From: Halomonas sp. 'Soap Lake #6' | Lineage (GTDB): Bacteria > Pseudomonadota > Gammaproteobacteria > Pseudomonadales > Halomonadaceae | NCBI RefSeq assembly: GCF_003031405.1 | Contig: NZ_CP020469.1 | Coordinates: 4,154,001-4,218,000, forward strand | Length of the DNA stretch: 64,000 nucleotides | Reading direction: 5' to 3' | In this document: positions 22,725 through 32,441 of the stretch, piece by piece | Layout: every line of letters starts with the position of its first letter | Position numbering within the stretch: the first letter of the stretch is position 1 | Notes under the pieces: generated by a model | Seen by the model: only the letters and a program-made list of their open reading frames with translations | What the model was told of the DNA's origin: nothing | Databases searched by the model: none | Program-made: the position numbers and the translations under genes

Positions 22725-23759
22725 TTACGGCATCAGGGCAGGGGCACTAAGGCCCATATTTTCTTCAAAGCCAAACATCAGGTTTAGGTTCTGGATTGCT
22801 TGGCCTGATGCACCTTTAACCAGGTTGTCAATCACAGACAGTACCACGATAGTATTGCCGTTGCTGGGGCGGTGCACTGCTAGTCGGCAGGTGTTGTTGC
22901 CTTTTACGCTGCGGGTCTCTGGGTGGCTACCTGCTGGCATGACATCTACAAATGGCTCATTGACATAGCGCTGCTCGAAGAGTGCCTGTAAATCGCCAGG
23001 TTCGGCGATAAGTGAGCTGTAAAGCGTAGCGTGAATGCCTCGAATCATCGGTGTTAGGTGAGGCACAAAGGTCAGCCCAACCGGATTGGGTTGCATGTCT
23101 CCCAAGCCTTGACGAATTTCCGGCAAATGACGGTGCCCACTTGCGCCATAGGCTTTCATTGACTCACTAGCCTCTGCCAGTAACGATGCCACTTTGGCGC
23201 CACGGCCAGCGCCGGTAACGCCTGATTTACAGTCGGCGATTAACTGGCTTGGATCGATTAGGCCTGCTTCTAAAAGTGGTAAGTAGCCTAATTGAACGGC
23301 GGTGGGGTAGCAGCCAGGCACAGCAATCAAACGGGCGCTTTTAATTTCTTCCCGGTGCATTTCCGGTAAGCCGTAAACTGCTTCTTGCAGCAGCTCTGGT
23401 GCACCGTGGGGTTGGTCGTACCACTGACTCCACTCATTGGCATCACGCAGTCGAAAATCAGCAGAAAGATCGATTACCCGGGTACCATTATCGAGCAACT
23501 CTCCGGCAAGGGCGTGAGCCACACCATGGGGGGTGGCAAAAAATACCGCATCCATAGCACCTAGTGCCTTGGCATCAGGTTCGCTAAACGCCAGCGTATC
23601 GTAGTGGCCGCGGAGGTTGGGGTACATATCACATACCTTAACGCCCGCTTCTGATCGTGAGGTAATCGCTTCTACGCTAACGTGGGGGTGCTGGGCGAGA
23701 AGCCTTAGAAGCTCTACACCGGTGTAACCCGTACCGCCGACAATACCAACCTTAATCAC
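22725..23759 (-). CDS. argC: N-acetyl-gamma-glutamyl-phosphate reductase ArgC
   Basis: 344 aa NADPH enzyme of arginine biosynthesis that reduces N-acetylglutamyl phosphate to the semialdehyde. N-terminal [14 protein letters not shown] binds NADP; catalytic Cys150 is in [17 protein letters not shown]. No other arg gene is nearby. In many gammaproteobacteria argC precedes erpA in the same orientation, as here. Confidence 0.96.
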   Translation of the reverse strand: MIKVGIVGGTGYTGVELLRLLAQHPHVSVEAITSRSEAGVKVCDMYPNLRGHYDTLAFSEPDAKALGAMDAVFFATPHGVAHALAGELLDNGTRVIDLSADFRLRDANEWSQWYDQPHGAPELLQEAVYGLPEMHREEIKSARLIAVPGCYPTAVQLGYLPLLEAGLIDPSQLIADCKSGVTGAGRGAKVASLLAEASESMKAYGASGHRHLPEIRQGLGDMQPNPVGLTFVPHLTPMIRGIHATLYSSLIAEPGDLQALFEQRYVNEPFVDVMPAGSHPETRSVKGNNTCRLAVHRPSNGNTIVVLSVIDNLVKGASGQAIQNLNLMFGFEENMGLSAPALMP

Positions 23760-23848
23760 AAACCACTCCTTGCGCGTTGAGCACGTTACGTCTTAACAAT
23801 AAAGCTTGAATGCTAAACAGCCTTGTTAAATGGTCGCAGGCTGTCGAA

Positions 23849-23869
23849 GTGTATCAAGCTATGATACAC
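23849..23869. promoter_or_regulatory. Perfect palindrome between argC and the ClC gene
   Basis: GTGTATCA and TGATACAC flank a five-base spacer in the 223 bp divergent gap. The shape is that of a dimeric regulator operator. The regulator is unknown; ArgR boxes have a different consensus. Confidence 0.5.
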
Positions 23870-23982
23870 AAGAGGTATCGCCCATAAGAGCGCTCAATGG
23901 TTAAAACGATAATCGCTACCGGGTTAGCCATCTCAGGTACCCTAAATAAAGCCTAGGTAAAATAAGCGCAAGGACAGACGCT

Positions 23983-25803
23983 GTGGCACGTTTTTCCCGA
24001 TCAGATTTCACCTTAGAGAGTTTTCGTCGTCAACTGGCAAACGTTGATGCCCTACCGCAGCTATGTGTGCTGGGATTAGTGTCTGGGGTGATTACCGGTG
24101 CGGTGATGGTGGCTTTCCGCTTACTGTTGGAAGCAGGAGCCGCTCTTTATATGCCGGAAGGTAATCCCGAAGCTTTTGAAGGCATGGCACCATGGCTACG
24201 CGCGTTACTGCCTTTGGTAGCAGTAAGCATGATCGGTACGCTGCTGTATCGCCAAAAAGCGGCCGCTCGTAAATTAGGTGTTGGGCACGTGATAGAGCGA
24301 CTGACCTACCATCAAGGGCGCTTCCCTATGCGCAACTGGTTAAACCAGTGGTGGGTGGGGGTGGTTTCGGTCTTGGGAGGGCTCTCTGCTGGGCGTGAAG
24401 GGCCTGCTATTCACTTAGGCGCTGCTGCATCAAGTGGCTTGGGGCTTAAACTCCGTTTACCCAATAACAGCCTACGAGTGCTCGTCGCCTGTGGCACTGC
24501 TGCGGGTATTTCGGCATCGTTTAATACGCCGATTGCCGGGGTTATCTTCGCTATGGAAGTAGTGATGATGGAGTACACCCTGATGAGTTTTATGCCAGTT
24601 ATTTTGGCCTCTACCATGGCAGCGCTGGTGGCTCAGGTAGTGTATGGCAATGAGCCGGCATTTCGTATTCCTGAGGTTGCACTTGGTTCGTTAATTAATT
24701 TGCCCTGGGTAGTGGTGGTAGGCTTAGTAATCGGCCTACTGGCAGGGCTATTTATTCATATATCCCGCAGCCAGCAGTTGCAGGCTTGGCCATTATGGCT
24801 GCGACTAGCGCTAGTAGGTGTTGCGACCGGTGCGGTGGCTTGGTGGTATCCCGAAGTACAAGGGATCGGTTATGACAGCGTCGCCGCAGCGCTCAATAAT
24901 CAGCTTGAGCTTAAGGTGCTGTTGGCATTGATGATAGCCAAGTTACTGATTACTGCTATTACCGTCGCGGGCGGAGTCCCTATTGGTATTATTGGGCCAG
25001 TACTAGTGGTCGGTGCGGCAACTGGTGCATTAGGGGGGATGCTGGGTGGCTGGCTATGGCCAGATAAAGCTGCAGACCCAGGTGTGTATGCCATGCTGGG
25101 CATGGCAGCTATGATGGGGGCAGTGCTGCAAGCACCGTTAGCAGCATTGATGGCGCTGCTTGAGCTAACCCATTCGCCACATATGATGCTGCCGGGAATG
25201 TTAGCAGTCGTAGTAGCCTGCCTAACGTCACGACAACTAACCGGTTGCGAAGGCTTCTTTATTAGCTCGGTACGTTACGGCTTGCATCCCCTTCAGCAAC
25301 CTTTGATGCAGGCACTCTCGCGGGTTTCTGTGCCAGCAGTGATGGAGCGTCAACTAGTGCGCACCGAGCGCATAATAACGCCAGCCCACGCACGTCGTTT
25401 ACTGGAAACCAATCCCATTTGGTTAGTGATTGAGCGCTCCAGCAGCGAAAAGCCGGTGCTGGCATTAAAAGCCGCAGAGCTTGCCCGCTGGTTGCTAGAG
25501 CATGATGAAGCACTTGGGGGGGAGGCCCCACCAGAAGACGAATTAATCGACTTGCTTGAGATCCCAGGGCAGCGCCTTGAAATGGCACCAATTGCCTTAC
25601 AAGCAACACTTTCTGAAGCATTTTTAAAATTACAGGCCGATACACTGGATGCACTCTACGTAGTACATGGTTATCGCCCAAAGCAGCAGCGAATTTCAGG
25701 TATCATTACCCGTGATGCTATCGAGCGTTACTATCACTACGTAGACCCACTTAGTGCTGAAAACCGAGGTGCCGAAAAAGGTACCGAAAAATCAAAGTAT
25801 TGA
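23983..25803 (+). CDS. ClC-family chloride channel/transporter with C-terminal CBS region
   Basis: 606 aa. The N-terminal two thirds is a ClC membrane domain; GREGPAIHLGA holds the gating Glu and implies H+/Cl- exchange, as in bacterial ClcA. Residues from about 455 on form a cytosolic region with CBS-like character. Start is GTG, with AAGGA nine bases upstream. It is the first forward gene after the divergent gap and is followed by hemJ after 65 bp. In a halophile it could serve osmotic or acid stress. Confidence 0.92.
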   Translation: MARFSRSDFTLESFRRQLANVDALPQLCVLGLVSGVITGAVMVAFRLLLEAGAALYMPEGNPEAFEGMAPWLRALLPLVAVSMIGTLLYRQKAAARKLGVGHVIERLTYHQGRFPMRNWLNQWWVGVVSVLGGLSAGREGPAIHLGAAASSGLGLKLRLPNNSLRVLVACGTAAGISASFNTPIAGVIFAMEVVMMEYTLMSFMPVILASTMAALVAQVVYGNEPAFRIPEVALGSLINLPWVVVVGLVIGLLAGLFIHISRSQQLQAWPLWLRLALVGVATGAVAWWYPEVQGIGYDSVAAALNNQLELKVLLALMIAKLLITAITVAGGVPIGIIGPVLVVGAATGALGGMLGGWLWPDKAADPGVYAMLGMAAMMGAVLQAPLAALMALLELTHSPHMMLPGMLAVVVACLTSRQLTGCEGFFISSVRYGLHPLQQPLMQALSRVSVPAVMERQLVRTERIITPAHARRLLETNPIWLVIERSSSEKPVLALKAAELARWLLEHDEALGGEAPPEDELIDLLEIPGQRLEMAPIALQATLSEAFLKLQADTLDALYVVHGYRPKQQRISGIITRDAIERYYHYVDPLSAENRGAEKGTEKSKY

Positions 25804-25868
25804 AAATAAAAGCACTGGCCCCCGTGCTGCTACTTCCCAGCAATGAGTCCACCGCCTAAGGAGAGACC

Positions 25869-26300
25869 ATGTATTTATGGGTAAAGGCCATTCATTTAAT
25901 GGCAGTTATCACTTGGTTTGCCGCGCTGTTTTATTTACCGCGCTTATATGTGTACCACGCCATGGCCCGTGATAAAGGCGATGAGCAAGCGATCACTTAC
26001 TTTAAAACCATGGAGCGCAAGCTTTACCGCGGCATTATGACGCCGTCGATGATTATCGTGCTGATTTTCGGCGGTTGGATGCTCTATCTGGTGCCTGCTT
26101 GGTTTAGCCAAGGCTGGATGCATGCCAAGTTAACGCTAGTGGCTTTGCTGATTGCTTATCATCATGTTTGCTTAATTTATTTAAAGCAGTTTGCCCAAGG
26201 GCGTTGCACCAAGGGCCACGTGTTTTTCCGCTGGTTTAATGAAGCGCCGGTGATTGCGTTGGTTGCCATTGTTATTTTGGCCGTGGTGAAGCCCTTTTGA
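25869..26300 (+). CDS. hemJ: Protoporphyrinogen oxidase HemJ
   Basis: 143 aa membrane protein of the HemJ/UPF0093 family, which oxidises protoporphyrinogen IX in heme synthesis. The conserved N-terminus WVKAIHLMAVITWFAALFYLPRLYVYH contains the essential His; four membrane segments follow. GGAGAG precedes the ATG. Its TGA overlaps the thiD ATG (TGATG). Another heme gene, hemL, lies two genes on. Confidence 0.93.
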   Translation: MYLWVKAIHLMAVITWFAALFYLPRLYVYHAMARDKGDEQAITYFKTMERKLYRGIMTPSMIIVLIFGGWMLYLVPAWFSQGWMHAKLTLVALLIAYHHVCLIYLKQFAQGRCTKGHVFFRWFNEAPVIALVAIVILAVVKPF

Positions 26301-27109
26301 TGCGCCAACCTCTTCCTCCCGTTGTGTTAGTACTCGCTGGCCACGATCCCACTGGTGGTGCTGGGCTGGTGGCCGATAGTGAGGCAATAGCTGCGTGTGG
26401 TGGCTGGGCCGCTACTATCCCCACCGCATTAACTGTGCAAAATTGCCATGACGTAATGCGGATTTTACCCGCTGACCCCAACGCTATGCGCCAAATGGCC
26501 GAGGCATTAGGTGATATGCAGATTGCTGCGATTAAACTTGGCCTACTAGCAGATGAGCCGACACTACGTGCAGCAGAGCAGATTATCCGCCGCTTTCCTG
26601 GCGTACCGGTCGTGGCAGACCCTGTGCTTAAAGCAGGGGGAGGAGCTGAGTTATCCACACCCAGACTACAGAAGCTGTATGTGGATCGCTTGTTACCCCT
26701 TGTGGATATCTTAACGCCTAATCGCTATGAACTCGCAATGCTGACACCTGAGATCACCGAGCCATTTGACGATACGGCGCGCGCGGTTGCGCTACTGTCT
26801 CAGGGGTGTCAGGCAGTGTTAGTAACTGCTACCGATGATCCTATGCCAGGTAATGTGCAGCAAGTTGTGCATACGTTACATTCACCTGATACTACCCGTC
26901 AGTGGCAGTGGCCGCGTTTACCGGACGTGTTTCATGGCTCGGGGTGTACGTTAGCGTCTGCGCTGGCCGCACGTTTGGCTGTAGGTGAGCGCTTACCAAC
27001 TGCTTGTGAACAGGCTCAGCACTTTACCTGGGAGTGTTTGTCTCAGGGGTACCAGCCACCCAGTGGCCAGTGTTTACCCAATCGCTTGCCACACCCTGGG
27101 CGCTTTTGA
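26300..27109 (+). CDS. thiD: Hydroxymethylpyrimidine/phosphomethylpyrimidine kinase (ThiD-like)
   Basis: 269 aa ribokinase-fold kinase of the thiamin pathway that phosphorylates HMP and [21 protein letters not shown] is the N-terminal substrate loop, and [16 protein letters not shown] near residues 215-230 is the catalytic anion-hole motif. It starts at the ATG overlapping the hemJ stop; the TTG one codon upstream is less likely. In pseudomonads thiE often sits between thiD and hemL; here it is absent and a tandem duplication lies in that place. Confidence 0.93.
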   Translation: MRQPLPPVVLVLAGHDPTGGAGLVADSEAIAACGGWAATIPTALTVQNCHDVMRILPADPNAMRQMAEALGDMQIAAIKLGLLADEPTLRAAEQIIRRFPGVPVVADPVLKAGGGAELSTPRLQKLYVDRLLPLVDILTPNRYELAMLTPEITEPFDDTARAVALLSQGCQAVLVTATDDPMPGNVQQVVHTLHSPDTTRQWQWPRLPDVFHGSGCTLASALAARLAVGERLPTACEQAQHFTWECLSQGYQPPSGQCLPNRLPHPGRF

Positions 27110-27143
27110 TCTTATTAGTAGTAATGATCTTATTAGTAGTAAG
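27108..27143. repeat. Tandem duplication of an 18-mer between thiD and hemL
   Basis: GATCTTATTAGTAGTAAT at 27108 and GATCTTATTAGTAGTAAG at 27126 are direct copies differing only in the last base. They cover the thiD stop and the hemL leader. Probably a replication-slippage product. Confidence 0.85.
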
Positions 27144-27164
27144 CCACTTATATTTGAGGATGCC

Positions 27165-28445
27165 ATGACCACGTCTGCTGAACTGTTTGATCTTGCGAGT
27201 CGCCATATTCCTGGTGGCGTTAACTCGCCCGTCCGTGCGTTTAAAGGCCTACATCGCCCACCGGTGTTTATGGAGCGCGCCCAGGGGGCTTATCTGTTTG
27301 ACGTGGAAGGTAACCGTTACGTTGATTATGTTGGTTCCTGGGGGCCGATGATTACTGGTCATGCTGACCAAGACGTGCTGGCAGCAGTACGCGCACGACT
27401 GGATAACGGCCTCTCTTTTGGTACCCCTACGGCTGTTGAAACCACCATGGCGGATCTTATCTGCGAGATGCTACCTTCCATGGAAATGGTGCGCATGACT
27501 AGCTCTGGCACCGAAGCGACGATGTCCGCCATCCGTTTGGCGCGTGGTACGACAGGTCGTGACAAGATTGTGAAGTTTGAAGGTAACTACCACGGCCATT
27601 CGGATTCACTGTTAGTTAAGGCCGGTTCAGGTGCCCTAACTCATGGTGAGCCAAGTTCGCCGGGTGTGCCTGCTTCACTAGCTGAACACACGATTACCCT
27701 CTCCTATAACGACCCGGAAGGTGTGGAGGCGTGTTTCGCCGAGATCGGTGAGCAAATAGCCTGCATTATTGTTGAACCGGTGGCTGGCAATATGAACTGT
27801 ATTCCTCCTCAGCCAGGATTTTTGGAGACGCTGCGTCGAGTATGCAATGAATACGGTAGCATTTTAATTTTTGATGAAGTGATGACCGGCTTCCGTGTCG
27901 CTCTAGGTGGTGCCCAAGCGCACTATGGCATTACACCTGATTTAACCTGCTTAGGTAAAATTGTCGGTGGTGGCATGCCTGTTGGCGCGTTTGGCGGTAA
28001 GCGTGAAATTATGCAGAATATTTCGCCGCTGGGGCCGGTGTATCAAGCAGGTACGTTATCCGGTAACCCTCTGGCTATGGCTGCGGGCGTGGCCCTGCTG
28101 ACTAAATTACAGATACCTGGGTTTCATGATGCGCTGGCCCAGCGGGTGCAAACCCTGTGTAACGGCCTGCAAGAGCGTGCTAATGCTGCTCGTGTGCCGA
28201 TGATGACTCAATCAGCCGGTGGTATGTTTGGTATTTTCTTCACGTCACAATCAAGAGTCGATAACTTTGCTCAGGCGACCGCATGTAACCCGGATGCTTT
28301 CCGGCGTTTCTTTGGTGCAATGTTGGATCATGGCGTTTATTTGGCGCCTTCTGCTTATGAAGCCGGCTTTATGTCTAGCGCCCACTCTCCTGAAGATATT
28401 CAGTTCACGTTAGACGCGGCCGAGAAAGCTTTTTCTGTTATGTAA
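27165..28445 (+). CDS. hemL: Glutamate-1-semialdehyde 2,1-aminomutase HemL
   Basis: 426 aa PLP enzyme making 5-aminolevulinate from glutamate-1-semialdehyde in the C5 heme pathway. PLP Lys265 is in [27 protein letters not shown] and [13 protein letters not shown] are conserved. The ATG at 27165 is preceded by GAGGA; the longer frame back to 26985 overlaps thiD and is not used. It shares the locus with hemJ. Confidence 0.96.
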   Translation: MTTSAELFDLASRHIPGGVNSPVRAFKGLHRPPVFMERAQGAYLFDVEGNRYVDYVGSWGPMITGHADQDVLAAVRARLDNGLSFGTPTAVETTMADLICEMLPSMEMVRMTSSGTEATMSAIRLARGTTGRDKIVKFEGNYHGHSDSLLVKAGSGALTHGEPSSPGVPASLAEHTITLSYNDPEGVEACFAEIGEQIACIIVEPVAGNMNCIPPQPGFLETLRRVCNEYGSILIFDEVMTGFRVALGGAQAHYGITPDLTCLGKIVGGGMPVGAFGGKREIMQNISPLGPVYQAGTLSGNPLAMAAGVALLTKLQIPGFHDALAQRVQTLCNGLQERANAARVPMMTQSAGGMFGIFFTSQSRVDNFAQATACNPDAFRRFFGAMLDHGVYLAPSAYEAGFMSSAHSPEDIQFTLDAAEKAFSVM

Positions 28446-28471
28446 CGAAAAGTAAATCGCCTGCTACACTG

Positions 28472-28500
28472 CAAGAGCCGCTCATGTTGAGCGGCTCTTG
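28472..28500. terminator. 13-bp perfect stem-loop after hemL
   Basis: CAAGAGCCGCTCA pairs with TGAGCGGCTCTTG around a TGT loop, 26 bp past hemL and 22 bp before the next gene. No T-run follows on either strand, so it may act as an mRNA-stabilising hairpin or a weak terminator. Confidence 0.6.
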
Positions 28501-28522
28501 TGGTTAGTGAGGTAAACCAACC

Positions 28523-28885
28523 ATGAAACGGCAACTGGCGGGGCGCTATGCACTGTTAACAGCCTTCATCACCATTGGCCTACCATCTGGGGTACTGGCC
28601 GCACAGGAGCAGGATATGACTCAGATCCACATCACCATGGGCGGCACTCCTGGCGCAGAATTTTCAGCCGAGTGGCGTATCACCCAGAATGATGAAACCA
28701 TTGAACATCCGGAAGTGCTGGGGACGGTACCCGCGGAGTTTACCTTTGAAGGCACCGTCCTAGAAGGTACAGTAAAACTGCTAAGCGATGACGAGCGTTT
28801 AGAAGTGGATATTGTCAAAGGCAGCAATCGTTCTCGTTCTTCCACCCAAGGCAAAGGCGGCACACTAACGGTTGTGGTGCGTTAA
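28523..28885 (+). CDS. Small secreted protein of unknown function, convergent with csgA
   Basis: 120 aa with a clear Sec signal peptide (cleavage near GVLAAQ, residue ~27). The rest is rich in beta-type stretches (QIHITMGGTPGAEFSAEWRI, GTVPAEFTFEG) and ends Ser/Arg-rich then TLTVVVR; it looks like a small beta-sandwich. I do not recognise the family with certainty. It points toward the end of csgA, and periplasmic beta-sandwich proteins (CsgC, CsgH) restrain curlin aggregation in other bacteria, but no Cys motif of CsgC is present and the link is only positional. Confidence 0.7.
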   Translation: MKRQLAGRYALLTAFITIGLPSGVLAAQEQDMTQIHITMGGTPGAEFSAEWRITQNDETIEHPEVLGTVPAEFTFEGTVLEGTVKLLSDDERLEVDIVKGSNRSRSSTQGKGGTLTVVVR

Positions 28886-28895
28886 AACGAAAAAA

Positions 28896-28913
28896 CCGCC
28901 CCGGAAGGGGCGG
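28896..28913 (-). terminator. Rho-independent terminator of csgA
   Basis: CCGCCCC pairs with GGGGCGG around a four-base loop; on the reverse strand six T follow. It lies 30 bp past csgA and could also stop the convergent small gene. Confidence 0.9.
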
Positions 28914-28942
28914 CTTGAGAGAGAGCACTCATTAACTGATGG

Positions 28943-30193
28943 TTAATACTGGATAGTAGAAGCTCGGTTGCCACTACCCATTTGATTAACAGTCGCAGAG
29001 GCATTGACTGCGCTGTTTTGAGTGATTGTGGAAATGTTATTCCAGCCAGAACCCACGTGCGTTTGAGTAACTTCGGCAATATGGCTGGCGCTACCGGTTT
29101 GTAAAATATGCGATTCGTTGATTGTATTGTAGAAGCCGTTGCCCGACTGAACTACAACAGCTTCATGATCATTACCGAATTGTAAGATATTAGAAGCGTC
29201 AAAGCCGCCTGACTGGCTCACATCTGCAGAGTTACCTGCCCCACGCTGATAGACGGTAGATAGAGCATCATTACCGGTTTGTAAGACAGTGACTTCGTTA
29301 CCACCACCTACTTGATCAGCGTATGAGTCATTACTGCTACCGGTTTGTGTGATATCAGCAAAGTTACCTGCAGCAGCAGTACGGCTATCCTGGAAAACAT
29401 AAGACTCATTACCCACTCCGGTTTGGTCTAGATATGCAACGTTGTCATCACCCCGTTGACGCATCATGTTGATGCCATCCACACCATGTTGTTGTGCTTC
29501 AGCATAGTTATTTTGACGACCCTGTTTGATGAAGCTCTGGTTACTGACTCCACTTTGATCAGACCATGCAACGTTACCTGAAGCACCACCATTAAGAATT
29601 CCTTGCTCAATGATTGATTTATGGTCGCTGCCAGTTTGTTGAATTTGGGCACTATTTAAGTCGGCACCTAGCTGTGAGACACGTGCCTGGTTTGCAGTAC
29701 CGTTTTGGAACACATTAGCTATAGCGCCATAACTAAGATCTTGCTCAACGCTAGATGCGTTAGCATCGCCACGTTGATCAACATAAGCGCTTAACGCATC
29801 GCCAGTTCCCTGTTTATTTTGTATAACAAGAGACTGATTATCAGTACCACCGCCTTGTAAAACACTGGCAACATTACCGGTAGTGCTGCTTAGGTTGGTT
29901 GTTTGATCAATGACTGATTCGTTTCCGTTAGCCGTACTACCAAGCATATTATTTAGGCCGGTTTGAAAGCCACTAAATTCTCCATTACGTGGGATAGGAA
30001 AGCCTGATGCATTCCAGGCATCGTTGTCCATGCTTTCATTAAGGTTGTCAAGACCCCAACCTCCCCCTTGGGCCGGACTAGTTACTGTATTGTACTGAAG
30101 GTTATTTTGTTCAGTAATCGTTTGTTGTGCAAAAGCAGCACTACTTACAGTAAGGCTAATGGCGGCGGCGAGTGCGGTAAGTTGCAGTTTCAT
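28943..30193 (-). CDS. csgA: Major curlin subunit, expanded (CsgA-like)
   Basis: 416 aa secreted amyloid subunit. Signal peptide 1-22, then about 70 residues without repeats, then 27 or so short strand motifs of the type N-x-A/S-x-V-x-Q-x-G (for example NEVTVLQTGN, NSADVSQSGG, NVAYLDQTGV) from about residue 92 to the end. Two strands make one curlin repeat, so there are roughly 13, against five in E. coli CsgA (151 aa). AAGGGG precedes the ATG. It lies 61 bp after csgB. Which of the two curlins is major is inferred from length and order. Confidence 0.92.
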   Translation of the reverse strand: MKLQLTALAAAISLTVSSAAFAQQTITEQNNLQYNTVTSPAQGGGWGLDNLNESMDNDAWNASGFPIPRNGEFSGFQTGLNNMLGSTANGNESVIDQTTNLSSTTGNVASVLQGGGTDNQSLVIQNKQGTGDALSAYVDQRGDANASSVEQDLSYGAIANVFQNGTANQARVSQLGADLNSAQIQQTGSDHKSIIEQGILNGGASGNVAWSDQSGVSNQSFIKQGRQNNYAEAQQHGVDGINMMRQRGDDNVAYLDQTGVGNESYVFQDSRTAAAGNFADITQTGSSNDSYADQVGGGNEVTVLQTGNDALSTVYQRGAGNSADVSQSGGFDASNILQFGNDHEAVVVQSGNGFYNTINESHILQTGSASHIAEVTQTHVGSGWNNISTITQNSAVNASATVNQMGSGNRASTIQY

Positions 30194-30254
30194 GATGTTT
30201 CCCCTTTTATTCGATTAGCTTGCTTGGGTTATTTACTGAGAAGCAGGTAGCAAC

Positions 30255-30806
30255 TCAGTAGGTATCGATAGTGACCGGCCGTGAGTAGCTCGAATAGTTT
30301 TGTTGCTGAACACTTACACTGCGTTGGCCACTACCCGATTGTGAAATCGTTACATCTCCATTGAAACCTATCTGGTATATATCAGCCCTAAGTGAAAAGT
30401 TATTACCTTGTTGTGAAATATTGGCTGTTTGGTTATCTCCTACTTGCCATATAACACCAACATTATTTCCATTATTTTGAATAATAGCTGCCTGATTATT
30501 ATTTCCGTATTGATATATTTTTGAAAAGTTTGAAAGCTGGTAATGTGCTGAACGTGATTGAGCAATGCTTGCATGGTTATTATGACCTTGCTGCTCTATA
30601 ATGCTTACATTACCCTGTAGCAAAGATGTATCTATCTGATATGAGTATTGAGAAACTCTGAATCCTTCATTTATTAGGTTTAGCATATTCCCATTAGCTT
30701 CTGCTGAAACCATGTTGCTTGCTAACAAGCCAATCATTACCAGCGAAGCGATATAGTGCTTATCACTTGTTTTACTGGTTACTGAGTGGCGGCTTAAAGG
30801 TTTCAT
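30255..30806 (-). CDS. csgB: Minor curlin / nucleator (CsgB-like)
   Basis: 183 aa. Hydrophobic signal segment at about residues 18-36, then curlin repeats such as GNVSIIEQQGHNNHASIAQS, NNQAAIIQNNGNN and NQTANISQQGNN. CsgB nucleates CsgA fibres at the outer membrane. The C-terminus ends in an unusual Ser/Tyr-rich tail (SSYSRPVTIDTY). AAGGA precedes the ATG. First gene of the probable csgBA transcript. Confidence 0.88.
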   Translation of the reverse strand: MKPLSRHSVTSKTSDKHYIASLVMIGLLASNMVSAEANGNMLNLINEGFRVSQYSYQIDTSLLQGNVSIIEQQGHNNHASIAQSRSAHYQLSNFSKIYQYGNNNQAAIIQNNGNNVGVIWQVGDNQTANISQQGNNFSLRADIYQIGFNGDVTISQSGSGQRSVSVQQQNYSSYSRPVTIDTY

Positions 30807-31122
30807 TTTTTTTCCTTTTGAAACTCTGTGTATATTTTAACTTTGTAAATTGAGTGTGGACCATTTGAAAAATGAAGCCATAAGAATATTTGTTAATGTT
30901 GGGGTTAATTTTTTGGTTACTTTTTAATGGCTTTTTACTATTTGTTTAATTTTCTGAAGGCTATATTTTTAATACCATTTTGTATGATTTGTTTAGTTCA
31001 TTTAACATAAAAAGGCCACTCATTGAGTGACCATGAATCTAGTTATTATAATGTTCCCTTGTTTTATTTTTTAATGGTTAATGGTTAGATCGGTAAGCTA
31101 TCTATTTATTGTAAATATTTTA
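30807..31122. promoter_or_regulatory. AT-rich csgG-csgB gap, probable csgBA promoter region
   Basis: 316 bp without a gene, markedly AT-rich, between the csgDEFG unit and csgBA. It contains a terminator for the upstream unit (annotated separately), so csgBA is probably started from its own promoter here, possibly under CsgD control. No operator could be assigned. Confidence 0.55.
31014..31032 (-). terminator. Terminator of csgDEFG
   Basis: On the reverse strand GGTCACTC and GAGTGGCC form a stem (one G-T pair) with a short loop and are followed by TTTTTATG. It lies 90 bp past csgG. Confidence 0.75.
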
Positions 31123-31953
31123 TTATAATCTAGGTATAGGAGCATTCAGATAGTCATTTAAAATGGTTGCTTGAAGATTAGTTCCAGGTGCTAGATTCCA
31201 TAGGCGGTTCTCAATACCTCTGGCTACAAGATGAATAACTGCTGACTCAATTGCTGACATCACAGCAAGTTGAACGGGCTCATTGGTGGTAATTCCTACC
31301 TCCGCTTCTAATAAGCGTCTAAAATCGATAAAGCGGTAAACTCCAGCACGTAGCTCTTTGGAATAGATGGTTTTAGTAGTGGTGACGTTGGCTAATATTT
31401 CACCGGTCGATATCTCTACAGCGCGTAAATTGACAGTGACCTGATCCACCTGAAATTGGCCTGATGCCCCAATTCCAAAGTACTCAGCACCGGCACCACC
31501 GGTTCGTATATTCGACTCGTATGCAATAATGCCACCTTCTAACATTACTGATGCTGCTCTTAACGATGGCAGCGTATCGGGCTGGGAAAAGCGTTCAAAT
31601 TCTGCGCGGATAATACGCCGCTCGGTTAACAAATTTTGTAGCCCAACGCGCTCAAGCGGAATAAACCAGCCTGAGTCAGACAGCGCACCGGTGAGCATTG
31701 CTGCCGCTCCTTGTGTTACTGCGGTCGAAAAAGTACTGGCGGGGGCTGGCCTATATTGGCCTGTTTGGTCTCGGAAGTCATAGACCGAGACAAAAATTTT
31801 CCCGGATGGTGGCGGTAGTGATATAAGGTCTTGGTAGGTCGCTCCTCTAGGTGTGAGCGTTGCTTCCGCACCTTCTAAGTTTTCAGACGTTGCCACCATC
31901 CCTGCACAACCACTGAGTAGGCTGGCGATGACAATTGAGGCGATAATTTTCAT
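31123..31953 (-). CDS. csgG: Curli secretion channel CsgG
   Basis: 276 aa outer-membrane lipoprotein; lipobox LLSGC with Cys16. CsgG forms the nonameric pore that exports curlins. The YDFRDQTGQYRPAPASTFSTAVTQGA stretch (in part) and the MLEGGIIAYESNIRTGGAGAEYFGIG region are highly typical. Length is like E. coli CsgG (277 aa). It follows csgF by 71 bp. Confidence 0.96.
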   Translation of the reverse strand: MKIIASIVIASLLSGCAGMVATSENLEGAEATLTPRGATYQDLISLPPPSGKIFVSVYDFRDQTGQYRPAPASTFSTAVTQGAAAMLTGALSDSGWFIPLERVGLQNLLTERRIIRAEFERFSQPDTLPSLRAASVMLEGGIIAYESNIRTGGAGAEYFGIGASGQFQVDQVTVNLRAVEISTGEILANVTTTKTIYSKELRAGVYRFIDFRRLLEAEVGITTNEPVQLAVMSAIESAVIHLVARGIENRLWNLAPGTNLQATILNDYLNAPIPRL

Positions 31954-32024
31954 AGCGATCCCCTGACAAAACAGGTAGCGTTAGTCATTATTCTGATGGT
32001 TAGTTATTAGCGCTCCCTGTAGCG

Positions 32025-32441
32025 CTAAGGATTAAATAAGCCGCCAACACTTATCTCTGTTACATCCCCAGTTACTTTATCCACTACTCTAACAACTAAT
32101 TGACCACTACTGTCACTAACTACAACACCAAACTCGTTACTATCGAAACTTCCTTCGCTCACCTCTCCACGGCTGACATCGGATATTAATTGCGATATCA
32201 AGCGACTTTCTAAGTTTTGTAGTAAGCGATCTGTTGATGATAAGGATTGGGCTCTACGAGTGTTTGGGTCGATATTCTTATCTTGTGCCTGAGCTTTACC
32301 CAAGAGGTAGCTACCAACAAATGGATCGCCACCAAACGAGGGATTAATCGGTCGATAAATTAACTCCCCCGAGTGCGCTTGAGTTCCAATACTTATTAAA
32401 GTAATAATCGCTGCGCAGCTGATTTTTTTGCTAGTTTTCAT
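32025..32441 (-). CDS. csgF: Curli assembly protein CsgF
   Basis: 138 aa exported protein that couples CsgG secretion to nucleation. After the signal peptide, ELIYRPINPSFGGDPFVGSY is the conserved segment that inserts into the CsgG pore. Its ATG shares a base with the csgE stop (TAATG). Confidence 0.95.
   Translation of the reverse strand: MKTSKKISCAAIITLISIGTQAHSGELIYRPINPSFGGDPFVGSYLLGKAQAQDKNIDPNTRRAQSLSSTDRLLQNLESRLISQLISDVSRGEVSEGSFDSNEFGVVVSDSSGQLVVRVVDKVTGDVTEISVGGLFNP

Noticed and set aside
26985-27164. N-terminal extension of hemL overlapping thiD
   Set aside because: It lies in the thiD gene and the ATG at 27165 with GAGGA gives the proper length.
29000-30190. Repetitive csgA DNA considered as a CRISPR or satellite array
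   Set aside because: The repetition is at protein level (curlin motifs) and in an open frame with a signal peptide.
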